The notes under the pieces are model-generated. The model had not been told where the DNA came from. It did no database searches and saw only the letters and a program-made list of their open reading frames with translations. A DNA stretch of 64,000 bases from Dyadobacter chenwenxiniae. GTDB lineage: Bacteria; Bacteroidota; Bacteroidia; Cytophagales; Spirosomataceae. Both the position numbers and the translations under genes were made by a program. Where the stretch lies: assembly GCF_022869785.1 (NCBI RefSeq), contig NZ_CP094997.1:7011001-7075000 (forward strand), read 5' to 3'. Of this stretch, positions 51,678 to 59,979 are shown piece by piece; position 1 is the stretch's first letter; every line of letters begins with the position of its first letter.

Positions 51678-52388
51678 ATGATAAATGGCATTCTACTAGA
51701 TTACGGCGGTACGATCGATACCAACGGCCTGCATTGGGCTAATGTTTTATGGGAAAGTTACCAGCGTAACCAGGTAAATGTGGATAGGGATGCATTCGCA
51801 GAGGCGTACAAATTCGGCGAGAGAGCCCTGGCGATCAAACCGATCATTGAACCGCATCATATATTCTATGATGTTTTGTTTCTGAAAGTTGAGCAGCAAT
51901 TCAGCTTTTTGAGAGAAAAAGGATTTGAATTAAATGATGCAGCGATTGAGGCGATAGCAAGCGAGTGTAATGATTTTGCACGCACTACTGTTGAAAAAGC
52001 CGCGCCGGTTTTGGCCGGGCTGTCGCAAAAATACCCGCTTGTGATGGTTTCCAATTTTTATGGAAACATCAATCATGTTTTGAAGGATTTCGGCATTAGG
52101 GATTATTTCCAGGCTGTTGTTGAATCTGCTGTGGTTGGCGTCCGGAAGCCCAGCCCGCAAATTTATCAGCTCGGAATTGATCAACTGGCGTTGCCTCCTG
52201 CGGAATGTGTCGTGATAGGGGATTCGTATTCCAAAGACATTCAGCCAGCCAAGTCCTTAGGCTGTAAAACAATCTGGCTGAATGTGAAAGGATGGGATGA
52301 AGCCGATACGGACTTCAAAGTTTCGGATGCGGATGTTGAGATTACCGATTTTGCCCAAATAGCGGATACAATTACAATTTTGGGTTAG
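51678..52388 (+). CDS. HAD-superfamily hydrolase with altered motif I
   Basis: 236 residues. Haloacid dehalogenase fold with cap C1: motif I reads LLDYGGTIDTNG (D8 nucleophile), motif II MVSNFYG (Ser), motif III around VRKPSPQIY (Lys), motif IV CVVIGDSYSKDIQPAKSLG (Asp pair). The second Asp of DxDxT, the usual acid/base, is Gly here, so ordinary phosphatase chemistry may be weakened or changed. In the lipid cluster it could act on a phosphorylated headgroup precursor. Confidence 0.82.
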   Translation: MINGILLDYGGTIDTNGLHWANVLWESYQRNQVNVDRDAFAEAYKFGERALAIKPIIEPHHIFYDVLFLKVEQQFSFLREKGFELNDAAIEAIASECNDFARTTVEKAAPVLAGLSQKYPLVMVSNFYGNINHVLKDFGIRDYFQAVVESAVVGVRKPSPQIYQLGIDQLALPPAECVVIGDSYSKDIQPAKSLGCKTIWLNVKGWDEADTDFKVSDADVEITDFAQIADTITILG

Positions 52389-52446
52389 TTGTCAACTTTT
52401 ATCGGGCACCGACACCAGCCCTGATAAAATTAAATTGAAAATAAAG

Positions 52447-53355
52447 ATGTACGACATTTGTACCATAGGGCACATTACTTTGGATAAAGTAGTAACTGCC
52501 CAGTCTGTCAAATACATGCCCGGCGGCACGTCGTTCTACTTTTCGAAGGCGCTTCGCCAATTCGATGTGGACTACATGCTGGTGACGGCGCTGGCAGAAG
52601 AAGAAAACCATATTGTATCTGCATTAAGGGACGAAAACATCCAGGTGTTCTCGCAACCGAGTGAACATACTGTGTATTTTGAAAATATCTATAGTGCCAA
52701 TCAGGACCACCGCGAGCAGAATGTGCTGCATAAAGCTGCACCGTTCACGACGGCGCAAATGCCTGACATTGAATCGCGGATATTTCATTTGGGTCCTTTG
52801 CTTTCCGATGATATTACTGTGGATCTGTTGAAATCGCTTGCCCAAAAGGGCACAGTTTCACTGGATATCCAGGGTTATTTGAGATATGTAAAAGACCAGA
52901 AAGTTTTGTATAAAGACTGGGCTGACAAAAAAGAAGCGCTTCCGCATGTTTCGATCCTCAAAGCAAATGAGTTTGAAATGGAAGTGGTGACAGGCACCAG
53001 CGACGTGCGCAAGGGCGCTGAATATCTGGCGGACCTTGGTGTAAAAGAAGTGATTATCACACTGGGCAGCAAAGGCTCACTGATCTATAAAGACAATGAT
53101 TTTTTCAGGATTCCGGCTTATAAGCCAACGGCGATCGTGGATGCGACCGGCTGCGGGGATACTTATATGGCGGGTTATCTGAGTAAAAAAATACAAGGAG
53201 CTGATATCCAGGAAGCGGGTGAGTTCGGAGCGGCAATGGCCACTTTGAAAATCCAGTCATCCGGGCCGTTTTCGGGTAATGCCGCAATGGTTGAAGAAGT
53301 GCTCCAATATGGAGAATGTGATCGTGAAATGATCGCCCACGCAATTTATCAATAG
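52447..53355 (+). CDS. PfkB-family carbohydrate/polyol kinase
   Basis: 302 residues. Ribokinase-like fold: N-terminal MYDICTIGHITLDKVV, the GGTSFYFSKAL substrate loop, and C-terminal signature DATGCGDTYMAGYLSKKI with the catalytic Asp. Substrates in this family include sugars, nucleosides and inositol. ATG 52447 is preferred over a TTG four codons upstream. Next to nucleotidyltransferase and CDP-alcohol genes, a polyol kinase supplying the phosphorylated headgroup is plausible but unproven. Confidence 0.82.
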   Translation: MYDICTIGHITLDKVVTAQSVKYMPGGTSFYFSKALRQFDVDYMLVTALAEEENHIVSALRDENIQVFSQPSEHTVYFENIYSANQDHREQNVLHKAAPFTTAQMPDIESRIFHLGPLLSDDITVDLLKSLAQKGTVSLDIQGYLRYVKDQKVLYKDWADKKEALPHVSILKANEFEMEVVTGTSDVRKGAEYLADLGVKEVIITLGSKGSLIYKDNDFFRIPAYKPTAIVDATGCGDTYMAGYLSKKIQGADIQEAGEFGAAMATLKIQSSGPFSGNAAMVEEVLQYGECDREMIAHAIYQ

Positions 53356-53370
53356 TACTCAACAATAGTC

Positions 53371-53943
53371 ATGAAAAACGCAGTTAGTATCGTGCTGGCT
53401 ATTAGCCTGCTGCTGTGTTCGTATTCAGGAAGTCAATCTGCTGTCAAAAATTCAAAGGCGTCCGTTGCTGAGCCCGACGAATTTCCCGTACCAAAGAATA
53501 TCCCCGGATTACTTTTCTACATTCAGCGTGATCCCAATGCGAATACAATCATTTATCATCTTAACCTGGATGAGCAGGGCCAGTTAAGTCGTAAGAATCC
53601 TGTTGACGCGTTTTGGATCAGATACACCGATGGTGGGGAAAGAAGGGATCTCAATTACCTGCAAAGAAAATTTGCTTACGGGATCAACTCCAAGCCGCTG
53701 GGAAATGCGACCTATGAACTGCGGTCGGTGGCTTACTCGAAAATGCCGCTTTATCTTCGCAAGGACAGCAAGAACGAGTATCACGTTTACGCGAACATTA
53801 ATAAAAAGGAATGCATTCTGAGCCGGGTCTTCATCCGGATCGACGGGGGGACGTTCTGGTCTCCCAATGTACTATATATCGAACTTAAGGGAACTGAGAC
53901 GGCTACCGGGAAGACGGTAACCCAGCGGATTAAACCAGTATGA
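53371..53943 (+). CDS. DUF4833 family exported protein
   Basis: 190 residues. N-terminal signal (MKNAVSIVLAISLLLCSYSG, possible lipobox near Cys17). The body shows PGLLFYIQRDPNANTIIYHLNLDEQGQL and DAFWIRYTDGGERRDLNYLQRKFAYG, typical of DUF4833. Beta-rich, function unknown. It lies 15 bp after the kinase gene and 1 bp before the hydroxylase gene. Confidence 0.8.
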   Translation: MKNAVSIVLAISLLLCSYSGSQSAVKNSKASVAEPDEFPVPKNIPGLLFYIQRDPNANTIIYHLNLDEQGQLSRKNPVDAFWIRYTDGGERRDLNYLQRKFAYGINSKPLGNATYELRSVAYSKMPLYLRKDSKNEYHVYANINKKECILSRVFIRIDGGTFWSPNVLYIELKGTETATGKTVTQRIKPV

Positions 53944-53944
53944 C

Positions 53945-54589
53945 ATGGCTAAAAATTATGTCTCAAACTCAAAGGGATCTTCAAGAATGTTTAAAAATAA
54001 TCTTCTTGAATCCCTTTCGAAGGTCCACTTCAGCGTACCGCTCTTCATTTTTATTCCGGTAATCGTTTATTTTTCCTGGAAATCGTTGCAGCCAGGAGGT
54101 TTGGTTTGGTATGATTTTGTTCTGACAGTTCTCGGCGGCTTGTTCGTCTGGACGTTCACAGAATATTTCATGCATAGGTTCGTGTTTCATTTTTCGCCCA
54201 AAGGAAAGTGGATGGAACGGATACACTTTATTTTTCACGGAGTGCATCACGACTATCCCAATGATTCTAAGCGACTTGTGATGCCGCCGTCAGTAAGTAT
54301 TCCGTTAGCGACTGGATTTTATTTTTTATTTGCCATTTTTATGGACGAATTCCGTGTCGCTGCTTTTTTCTCAGGTTTTATGACCGGGTATTTGTTCTAT
54401 GATATGAGCCATTATGCATTGCACCATGCGAACTTCAAATCTCCATTTTGGAAGAAATTGAAAAAGCATCATATGGAGCATCATTACGCTGATTCTGAAA
54501 AGGGTTATGGTGTAAGCTCAGACTTTTGGGACAGGATATTCAAGACGAAAGAAAGCAAACGGGAGAAAGCTGAACTACATCAAACCTAA
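53945..54589 (+). CDS. Fatty acid hydroxylase / sterol desaturase superfamily, FA2H-like
   Basis: 214 residues with four membrane helices. The di-iron histidine clusters are complete: HRFVFH, HGVHHDYPND, HYALHHANF and HHMEHHYADSEKGYGVSSDFWDRIF. The arrangement resembles Scs7/FA2H enzymes that 2-hydroxylate the fatty acyl chain of ceramide, and carotenoid hydroxylases less closely. Two-hydroxy acyl ceramides are known in Bacteroidota, so its place here strengthens the sphingolipid reading of the cluster. Confidence 0.85.
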   Translation: MAKNYVSNSKGSSRMFKNNLLESLSKVHFSVPLFIFIPVIVYFSWKSLQPGGLVWYDFVLTVLGGLFVWTFTEYFMHRFVFHFSPKGKWMERIHFIFHGVHHDYPNDSKRLVMPPSVSIPLATGFYFLFAIFMDEFRVAAFFSGFMTGYLFYDMSHYALHHANFKSPFWKKLKKHHMEHHYADSEKGYGVSSDFWDRIFKTKESKREKAELHQT

Positions 54590-54595
54590 CCTAGT

Positions 54596-55342
54596 ATGAC
54601 AGAGACACCGCAGCCCGAACAGGACAATGTTTTCAAAGATGAAATTACCAAAGTGTCGGATTTTAAATTCGGGACAACAGTTGTAAAAGTTTTTGACGAC
54701 ATGGTCAGCAGATCAGTCCCGTTTTACAACGAAATGCAGCGCATGCTGGGAGAAATTGCGGCGGATCACGTCAAGGAAGGAAGTTTTGTGTACGATCTGG
54801 GATGTTCGACAGGCACAACGATGATCGAAGTGGACAAGCTTATTCCATCGGATGTCCGGTTCATAGGAATCGACGAGTCGACCGAAATGCTTGAAAAGTG
54901 TGATGTGAAATTGAAAGAAGCGGGTTTTGTCCGGCCTTACGAGCTTGTAACGGGTGATCTGCATGAGACATTGCCGATCAAGAATGCTTCCGTTGTTATT
55001 CTTTGTCTCACATTGCAATTCGTCAGGCCGCTTTACAGAGAGCGGTTACTGCGCAACATTTACGAAGGACTGAACCCTGGAGGCGTGTTGCTGCTGGTGG
55101 AAAAAGTGCTTGCCGAGAGTACGGTTTTCAATCGTGATTTTATTAAATATTATTACAATTATAAGCGCCGTAACCATTACAGCGAGATGGAAATTTCGCA
55201 AAAAAGGGAGGCCCTGGAAAATGTTCTCATACCATATAAGCTGTCTGAAAATCTGCTTTTATTGAAGGAAACGGGCTTTGGAGATTGTGAAACTTTCTTC
55301 AAATGGTATAATTTTTCAGGTCTAATCGCTTATAAAAAATGA
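54596..55342 (+). CDS. CmoA-like carboxy-SAM synthase / methyltransferase
   Basis: 248 residues. Class I SAM fold very close to CmoA: FKFGTTVVKVFDDMVSRSVPFYNEMQRM, VYDLGCSTGTTM (SAM motif I), LCLTLQFVRPLYRERLLRNIYEGLNPGG and YSEMEISQKREALENVLIPY. From memory of the E. coli protein, the Arg in ISQKR corresponds to Arg199 that binds the carboxylate of carboxy-SAM, and it is kept. CmoA makes carboxy-SAM from prephenate for CmoB in tRNA uridine-34 modification. No cmoB is in the window; the next gene is a membrane methyltransferase. Confidence 0.78.
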   Translation: MTETPQPEQDNVFKDEITKVSDFKFGTTVVKVFDDMVSRSVPFYNEMQRMLGEIAADHVKEGSFVYDLGCSTGTTMIEVDKLIPSDVRFIGIDESTEMLEKCDVKLKEAGFVRPYELVTGDLHETLPIKNASVVILCLTLQFVRPLYRERLLRNIYEGLNPGGVLLLVEKVLAESTVFNRDFIKYYYNYKRRNHYSEMEISQKREALENVLIPYKLSENLLLLKETGFGDCETFFKWYNFSGLIAYKK

Positions 55343-56070
55343 TGGTCACAATCGGCAATTTCTTTTTCAGGTTCAGAAACATATTGTTCATTTTTCTATA
55401 TCTGCTTTTGTTCTTACCCTCGCCTTTGCTATTTAAGCCAGAGCATTTTGGAGAGAAATATTATTTGTTCCCAATCATTCTGGGGCTTTTAGTGACATTC
55501 TCGGGTGAGATAATCCGTGGAATTACGATCGGGCTTGCATACATTATCCGCGGCGGCCGGGATCGCAGGGTTTATGCGGAAAAGCTGGTAACGGAGGGAA
55601 TTTTTAAACATTGCCGAAACCCACTTTATGTTGGAAATATCCTAATGTTGCTGGGTGTCGGGATTTTATCGAATTCTTTGGTATATGTGGGCATTGTTAT
55701 GCCGTCTTTTTTGTTCATCTATCAGGCGATCGTGCTGGCAGAAGAGAACTTTCTGCGCAACAAGTTCGGCGCCGACTTTGATCAATATTGCAGGAAAGTG
55801 AACAGATGGATCATCGATTTTAAAGGCATGTCAGAGACTTTCAATGATATGCGTTTCAATTATAAACGATGGATTTTAAAGGAATACAACACGTTGTTCG
55901 TCTGGTTAGTAGGGATCACGGCTATCATATTATTCAGGTATCCCGAGCTTACACCTGACAGTGATACGCGTGTGAGGCTTTTCATAGGCATTGTCGTTTT
56001 TTTTGGTCTCGTTTATGGATATATTAAATATTTGAAAAAATCCGGCAAAATGACAGACAGCCTGGCCTAG
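55339..56070 (+). CDS. Isoprenylcysteine carboxyl methyltransferase / PEMT-like membrane methyltransferase
   Basis: 243 residues with five to six membrane helices. The family motif RNPLYVGNILMLLGVGI and later EENFLRNKFGADFDQYCRKVNRW (SAM-binding end region) fit the ICMT/PEMT superfamily, which methylates lipids or prenylated groups within the membrane. ATGA overlap with the CmoA-like gene indicates coupled expression. Substrate unknown; a lipid methylation role is inferred. The C-terminal part adds two more hydrophobic helices (near residues 185-230). Confidence 0.75.
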   Translation: MMVTIGNFFFRFRNILFIFLYLLLFLPSPLLFKPEHFGEKYYLFPIILGLLVTFSGEIIRGITIGLAYIIRGGRDRRVYAEKLVTEGIFKHCRNPLYVGNILMLLGVGILSNSLVYVGIVMPSFLFIYQAIVLAEENFLRNKFGADFDQYCRKVNRWIIDFKGMSETFNDMRFNYKRWILKEYNTLFVWLVGITAIILFRYPELTPDSDTRVRLFIGIVVFFGLVYGYIKYLKKSGKMTDSLA

Positions 56071-56174
56071 CGTGCCTCTTTTAATGATCTTACTTGGGGA
56101 AGCTTTTCAGACTGTTGCCGATTCATGCGGAACGAATAAGTAAAAATCATAACCCCCTAAGTACAGTAAGCATT

Positions 56175-57461
56175 ATGAAAATTGTCATTGTAGGAGGAGG
56201 TTTTGCAGGTGTAAACCTTGCGCTCGACCTCGCTAAGCATAATAAGTTCGAAGTTACGCTCGTAGATAAAAACAATTATAATTTTTTCCCGCCGCTGATC
56301 TACCAGGTCGCTACGGCATTTTTAGAGCCTTCCAGCATAAGCTATCCGTTCCGGAAACTTTTCAAGGGTAAAGGCAATCTGGCGTTCCGGCTTGGAGAGT
56401 TGCAAAGCGTGGTAACGACCGAGAACAAGATCATTCTTTCAAACGGAGAGCTGGGATACGACTATCTGGTTTTTGCAACCGGTGCCGAGACGAATTTCTT
56501 CGGCATGGAGAATGTAAAGCGCAATGCAACTCCTATGAAAACCGTGGAAGATGCCATCGGTATGCGGAACAGGCTTCTGCAGCAAATGGAGCGGGCCACC
56601 ATTTCAGAAGATCCCGAAGAAGTCCGCAAGCTTTTGACCGTTGTCATAGCCGGTGGCGGACCGACCGGCGTGGAGATTTCCGGCATGTTCGCCGAGATGC
56701 GAAATGGGATTTTGAGACAAGAATATCCCGAACTGGCAGGAAAAGGAAGCGAGATCTATCTGGTTGACGGCGGTGATGCCTTGCTTTCGCCCATGAGCGA
56801 AGCTTCTCAGAAAGACACTTACGAGGCTTTGCGGAAATTAGGTGTGAAAATCAAGCTGAATACACACGTTTCCGATTTCGTGGACGACAAGGTTTGTTTC
56901 AGCGAGGGTGAATGCATTGAAGCAAAAACATTGATCTGGGCTGCAGGCGTTACGGGAAAAGTCTTTGAAGGCATTCCGCCGGAAGCCTATGGCCGCGGAC
57001 GCAGAATGCTTGTGGACGCTTACAATAAATTAATTGGCTCGTACAACATTTACGCAATCGGCGATGCAAGCCTGCAGCAAACGGACCCGAATTTTCCGAA
57101 CGGGCATCCGCAGGTCGCACAAGTAGCCATTCAGCAGGGAAAAACACTTGCGCAGAATTTCAGAAGATTGGCCGAACATCAGCCACTAAAACCCTTCGCG
57201 TACCATGACAAGGGTTCTATGGCGATCATTGGCAGGGCAAAAGCGGTTGTGGATATGCCATCGCCCAAGCTCCATTTCAAAGGCGTGATCGCATGGCTGG
57301 CGTGGCTGTTTATTCACCTGATCTCGCTCATTAACCATCGAAACCGGATTAAAACACTTTACAATTGGATGGTGGCTTATTTTACCAAAGATCAGTCACT
57401 TCGAATGATCATTAAGCCGTCTGTCACGGAGAAAGTCCAGGAGCCGGTTTTAAAAGAGTAA
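56175..57461 (+). CDS. ndh: Type II NADH:quinone oxidoreductase
   Basis: 428 residues. Membrane-bound flavoenzyme passing electrons from NADH to quinone without pumping protons. Two dinucleotide motifs: MKIVIVGGGFAGVNLALDLA (FAD) and VVIAGGGPTGVEISGMFAEM (NADH), plus the second FAD site IYAIGDASLQ and the QVAQVAIQQGK quinone-site region. A C-terminal hydrophobic stretch (IAWLAWLFIHLISLI) anchors it. ATG 56175 replaces a TTG 27 codons upstream that lies in untranslated sequence. Confidence 0.92.
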   Translation: MKIVIVGGGFAGVNLALDLAKHNKFEVTLVDKNNYNFFPPLIYQVATAFLEPSSISYPFRKLFKGKGNLAFRLGELQSVVTTENKIILSNGELGYDYLVFATGAETNFFGMENVKRNATPMKTVEDAIGMRNRLLQQMERATISEDPEEVRKLLTVVIAGGGPTGVEISGMFAEMRNGILRQEYPELAGKGSEIYLVDGGDALLSPMSEASQKDTYEALRKLGVKIKLNTHVSDFVDDKVCFSEGECIEAKTLIWAAGVTGKVFEGIPPEAYGRGRRMLVDAYNKLIGSYNIYAIGDASLQQTDPNFPNGHPQVAQVAIQQGKTLAQNFRRLAEHQPLKPFAYHDKGSMAIIGRAKAVVDMPSPKLHFKGVIAWLAWLFIHLISLINHRNRIKTLYNWMVAYFTKDQSLRMIIKPSVTEKVQEPVLKE

Positions 57462-57544
57462 TTCAAATTTAACATTGGCAATTCAACAAAAACGCGGAAT
57501 TTTAAGGGCCGTCAGATAGCCAGCGCGTTTTAAAATAAAAAATA

Positions 57545-59941
57545 ATGGAACCGACTATTATTGATGTAATCCAAGATGCACCATACGGTCTCCAGAACAT
57601 CGACTCTTCCATCTCGTTCAGAAATTTTATCAGTTTTCTGGAAAAGAAAGCAGGACAGGAACAAACAGTCAAAAAAACATTTTTCTCCATGGTGCTGGAC
57701 AGACTTCGGTCGAATCCGGCGTTTTCTGCCGATATTGACATTAGCAATATCGCGGATTTCAGAGAAGAATTGAGTTTGGTCTATGGCATGCTAATGCCAC
57801 CCGTTACAAACGAAGATGAGGTTTTCTGGGCACTCAGCACACCTGTTAGTCCTGTCGTATTTTACGGGACATCGGGCTTTTATAAATTGATGACGGATAA
57901 TTCCGGCTGCGTCCGGTGCGAAATTGCCGATAAGACGGTCGTCAATGTGAAGCAGAAAATGAAAAAGCTTTACTCGTTTATCCTCGAACGTCTGTATCAT
58001 TTTCCGCCCCTGCACGAAAACGACCTCATTATTGCGCTTAATGATGACAAAACGGGTCTGAAAAGATATTATCGTGCCAATCTGGACACCCGGTTTGCCG
58101 ACGTTTACGCCAAAGGAAGTCTGCCTGAGCTGGATCTCGAGGAAATTCGGAAGGAATTACAGGAATCTGATGATATTACTGTCCTCACCCGTCTGCTGCC
58201 ACTTTCATTATTCCGGTTTGAAGGTTTTTCCGTTATAATGTTTACGGATGTAACGGGAGAGCATGCGGTTGATAGCATTAAGAGTGCAATCCTGGATAGA
58301 GCCTCGAACGACGCTAACACGTATTTCAGAAATGTCACCGATGCTTTGAAAATGCTTGCCTGCAGTTCGGATATTGATTTTGGCCTCCTGCCTGTGTTGC
58401 GTGTGAACAATAAGCTGGTTTTTGACCGGAGCACAGTACTTTTTAGCAAGCTGATGAGCGCGGCACTAATGGACGACCGGGCGGAGGAAATGTACTTGTC
58501 CATGGCCAATCAATATTTTCAGGCGCCTAAGGTGCTGTTAATGAGAAATCTGGCTATGGAGGATGAGAGTAAGCAGGATTTTATACGCATTCTCAAGAGT
58601 GATGGAGTAGAGTCTTATGCCTTGCTGCCGGTTTACTACGACCGCAAAGCCATAGGCGTACTTGAAGTGTATTCCAAATCACATAAAGCGATCGATGAGC
58701 GTGTGCTTGCGCGGCTGGATGCTGCACTTCCGTTTATAGGACAAATGATGAAATACTACATTGACGAATTTAATGTAGAGATAGATAATGTTATCAGGGA
58801 GAAATTTACATCTTTACAACCTGCCGTTCAATGGAGATTTCGGGAAACTGCCTGGCATTATCTGCGTGACAAATCGCCCAAACTGCCTTCTCCCCCTGTT
58901 GAGACCATCCAATTCCGCAATGTGTATCCGCTGTATGGAGCCATTGATATCCGGAATTCCACAGTAGAGAGAAATGCTGCGCTGAGAGACGATTTGCACC
59001 TACAATTTGACTTATTGATAAAAACCTTTACAATTTTAAAGCAGAAACTGGGATTCGGGCTGGCCGATGAAATGATCTATAAATGCAAAAAATGGATCGA
59101 AGAAATAGACAATGACACTACGGACAGCGACGAAATGCGCGTGCGCGATTTTCTCGAATATGAAGCGCACCCTTTTTTAATCCATTTCAAGGAAGCAAGG
59201 GCTTTTCAGGCTGTGTCGGAAACTTCCGGTGACGAGAATGAGGAACTGGTCGACGTGATTGACAGCTATTTTGAAATAACAGACGAACAAACCGGTGCTG
59301 CCTACTCAAACCGGCGCGCGCTGGAAGCTTCCATGCAGAAAGTCAATTCTTCCGTGAATTTGTATCTGGACCTGTTCAGGAAAGAAATACAGCAATCCTA
59401 TCCCTGTTATTTCGAAAAATTCAGGACGGATGGAATCGAATACGACATTTATATCGGACAGTCCATTGAGCCGGAGAAAAAGTTCAGTGAATTGTATCTC
59501 AAAAATATACGTTTGTGGCAATTAACCTCCATGGCAGCTATCGCGAAAATCACCAATTCGCTCATTTCACAAATGGAGAAGCCTTTGCAAACCACGCAGT
59601 TAATCTTTATTCACTCTACCAGCATTGACATCAGTTTTCGTGACGATGAACGCAGGTTTGACGTAGAAGGCGCTTATAACATTCGCTATCAGGTTATTAA
59701 AAAGCGCATTGATAAAGTACATATTAAAGGGACTGGCGAACGGCTTACCCAACCCGGAAAGATAGCACTCGTTTATTTTAATAGTAAATCTGCCGAAGAA
59801 TATGTAGGTTATATCCGGTATTTACAGGAAAAAAAGACTTTAAATGATGACCTCGAATTCCTTGATCTGGAAGAATTGCAGGGCGTCACCGGATTGAAGG
59901 CACTCAGGATCGGGGTGAACCTCGAATCCGACTGGGACTGA
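57545..59941 (+). CDS. Large GAF-domain protein of unknown function
   Basis: 798 residues, no signal peptide. A GAF-like domain is centred around residues ~330-410 (GVESYALLPVYYDRKAIGVLEVYSKSHKAID). It is followed near residue 455 by VYPLYGAIDIRNSTVERNAALRDDL, a segment with a weak resemblance to the metal-binding strand of class III nucleotide cyclases (xxDIxxST), but no downstream GDG or second metal motif is seen. The N-terminal ~300 residues and the C-terminus are unassigned. It lies 38 bp before the HD-Pycsar-like gene, suggesting a joint signalling role. Confidence 0.65.
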   Translation: MEPTIIDVIQDAPYGLQNIDSSISFRNFISFLEKKAGQEQTVKKTFFSMVLDRLRSNPAFSADIDISNIADFREELSLVYGMLMPPVTNEDEVFWALSTPVSPVVFYGTSGFYKLMTDNSGCVRCEIADKTVVNVKQKMKKLYSFILERLYHFPPLHENDLIIALNDDKTGLKRYYRANLDTRFADVYAKGSLPELDLEEIRKELQESDDITVLTRLLPLSLFRFEGFSVIMFTDVTGEHAVDSIKSAILDRASNDANTYFRNVTDALKMLACSSDIDFGLLPVLRVNNKLVFDRSTVLFSKLMSAALMDDRAEEMYLSMANQYFQAPKVLLMRNLAMEDESKQDFIRILKSDGVESYALLPVYYDRKAIGVLEVYSKSHKAIDERVLARLDAALPFIGQMMKYYIDEFNVEIDNVIREKFTSLQPAVQWRFRETAWHYLRDKSPKLPSPPVETIQFRNVYPLYGAIDIRNSTVERNAALRDDLHLQFDLLIKTFTILKQKLGFGLADEMIYKCKKWIEEIDNDTTDSDEMRVRDFLEYEAHPFLIHFKEARAFQAVSETSGDENEELVDVIDSYFEITDEQTGAAYSNRRALEASMQKVNSSVNLYLDLFRKEIQQSYPCYFEKFRTDGIEYDIYIGQSIEPEKKFSELYLKNIRLWQLTSMAAIAKITNSLISQMEKPLQTTQLIFIHSTSIDISFRDDERRFDVEGAYNIRYQVIKKRIDKVHIKGTGERLTQPGKIALVYFNSKSAEEYVGYIRYLQEKKTLNDDLEFLDLEELQGVTGLKALRIGVNLESDWD

Positions 59942-59979
59942 TACAATGTTTGTTTGCGCTATTTTAAAATTACTATTTT

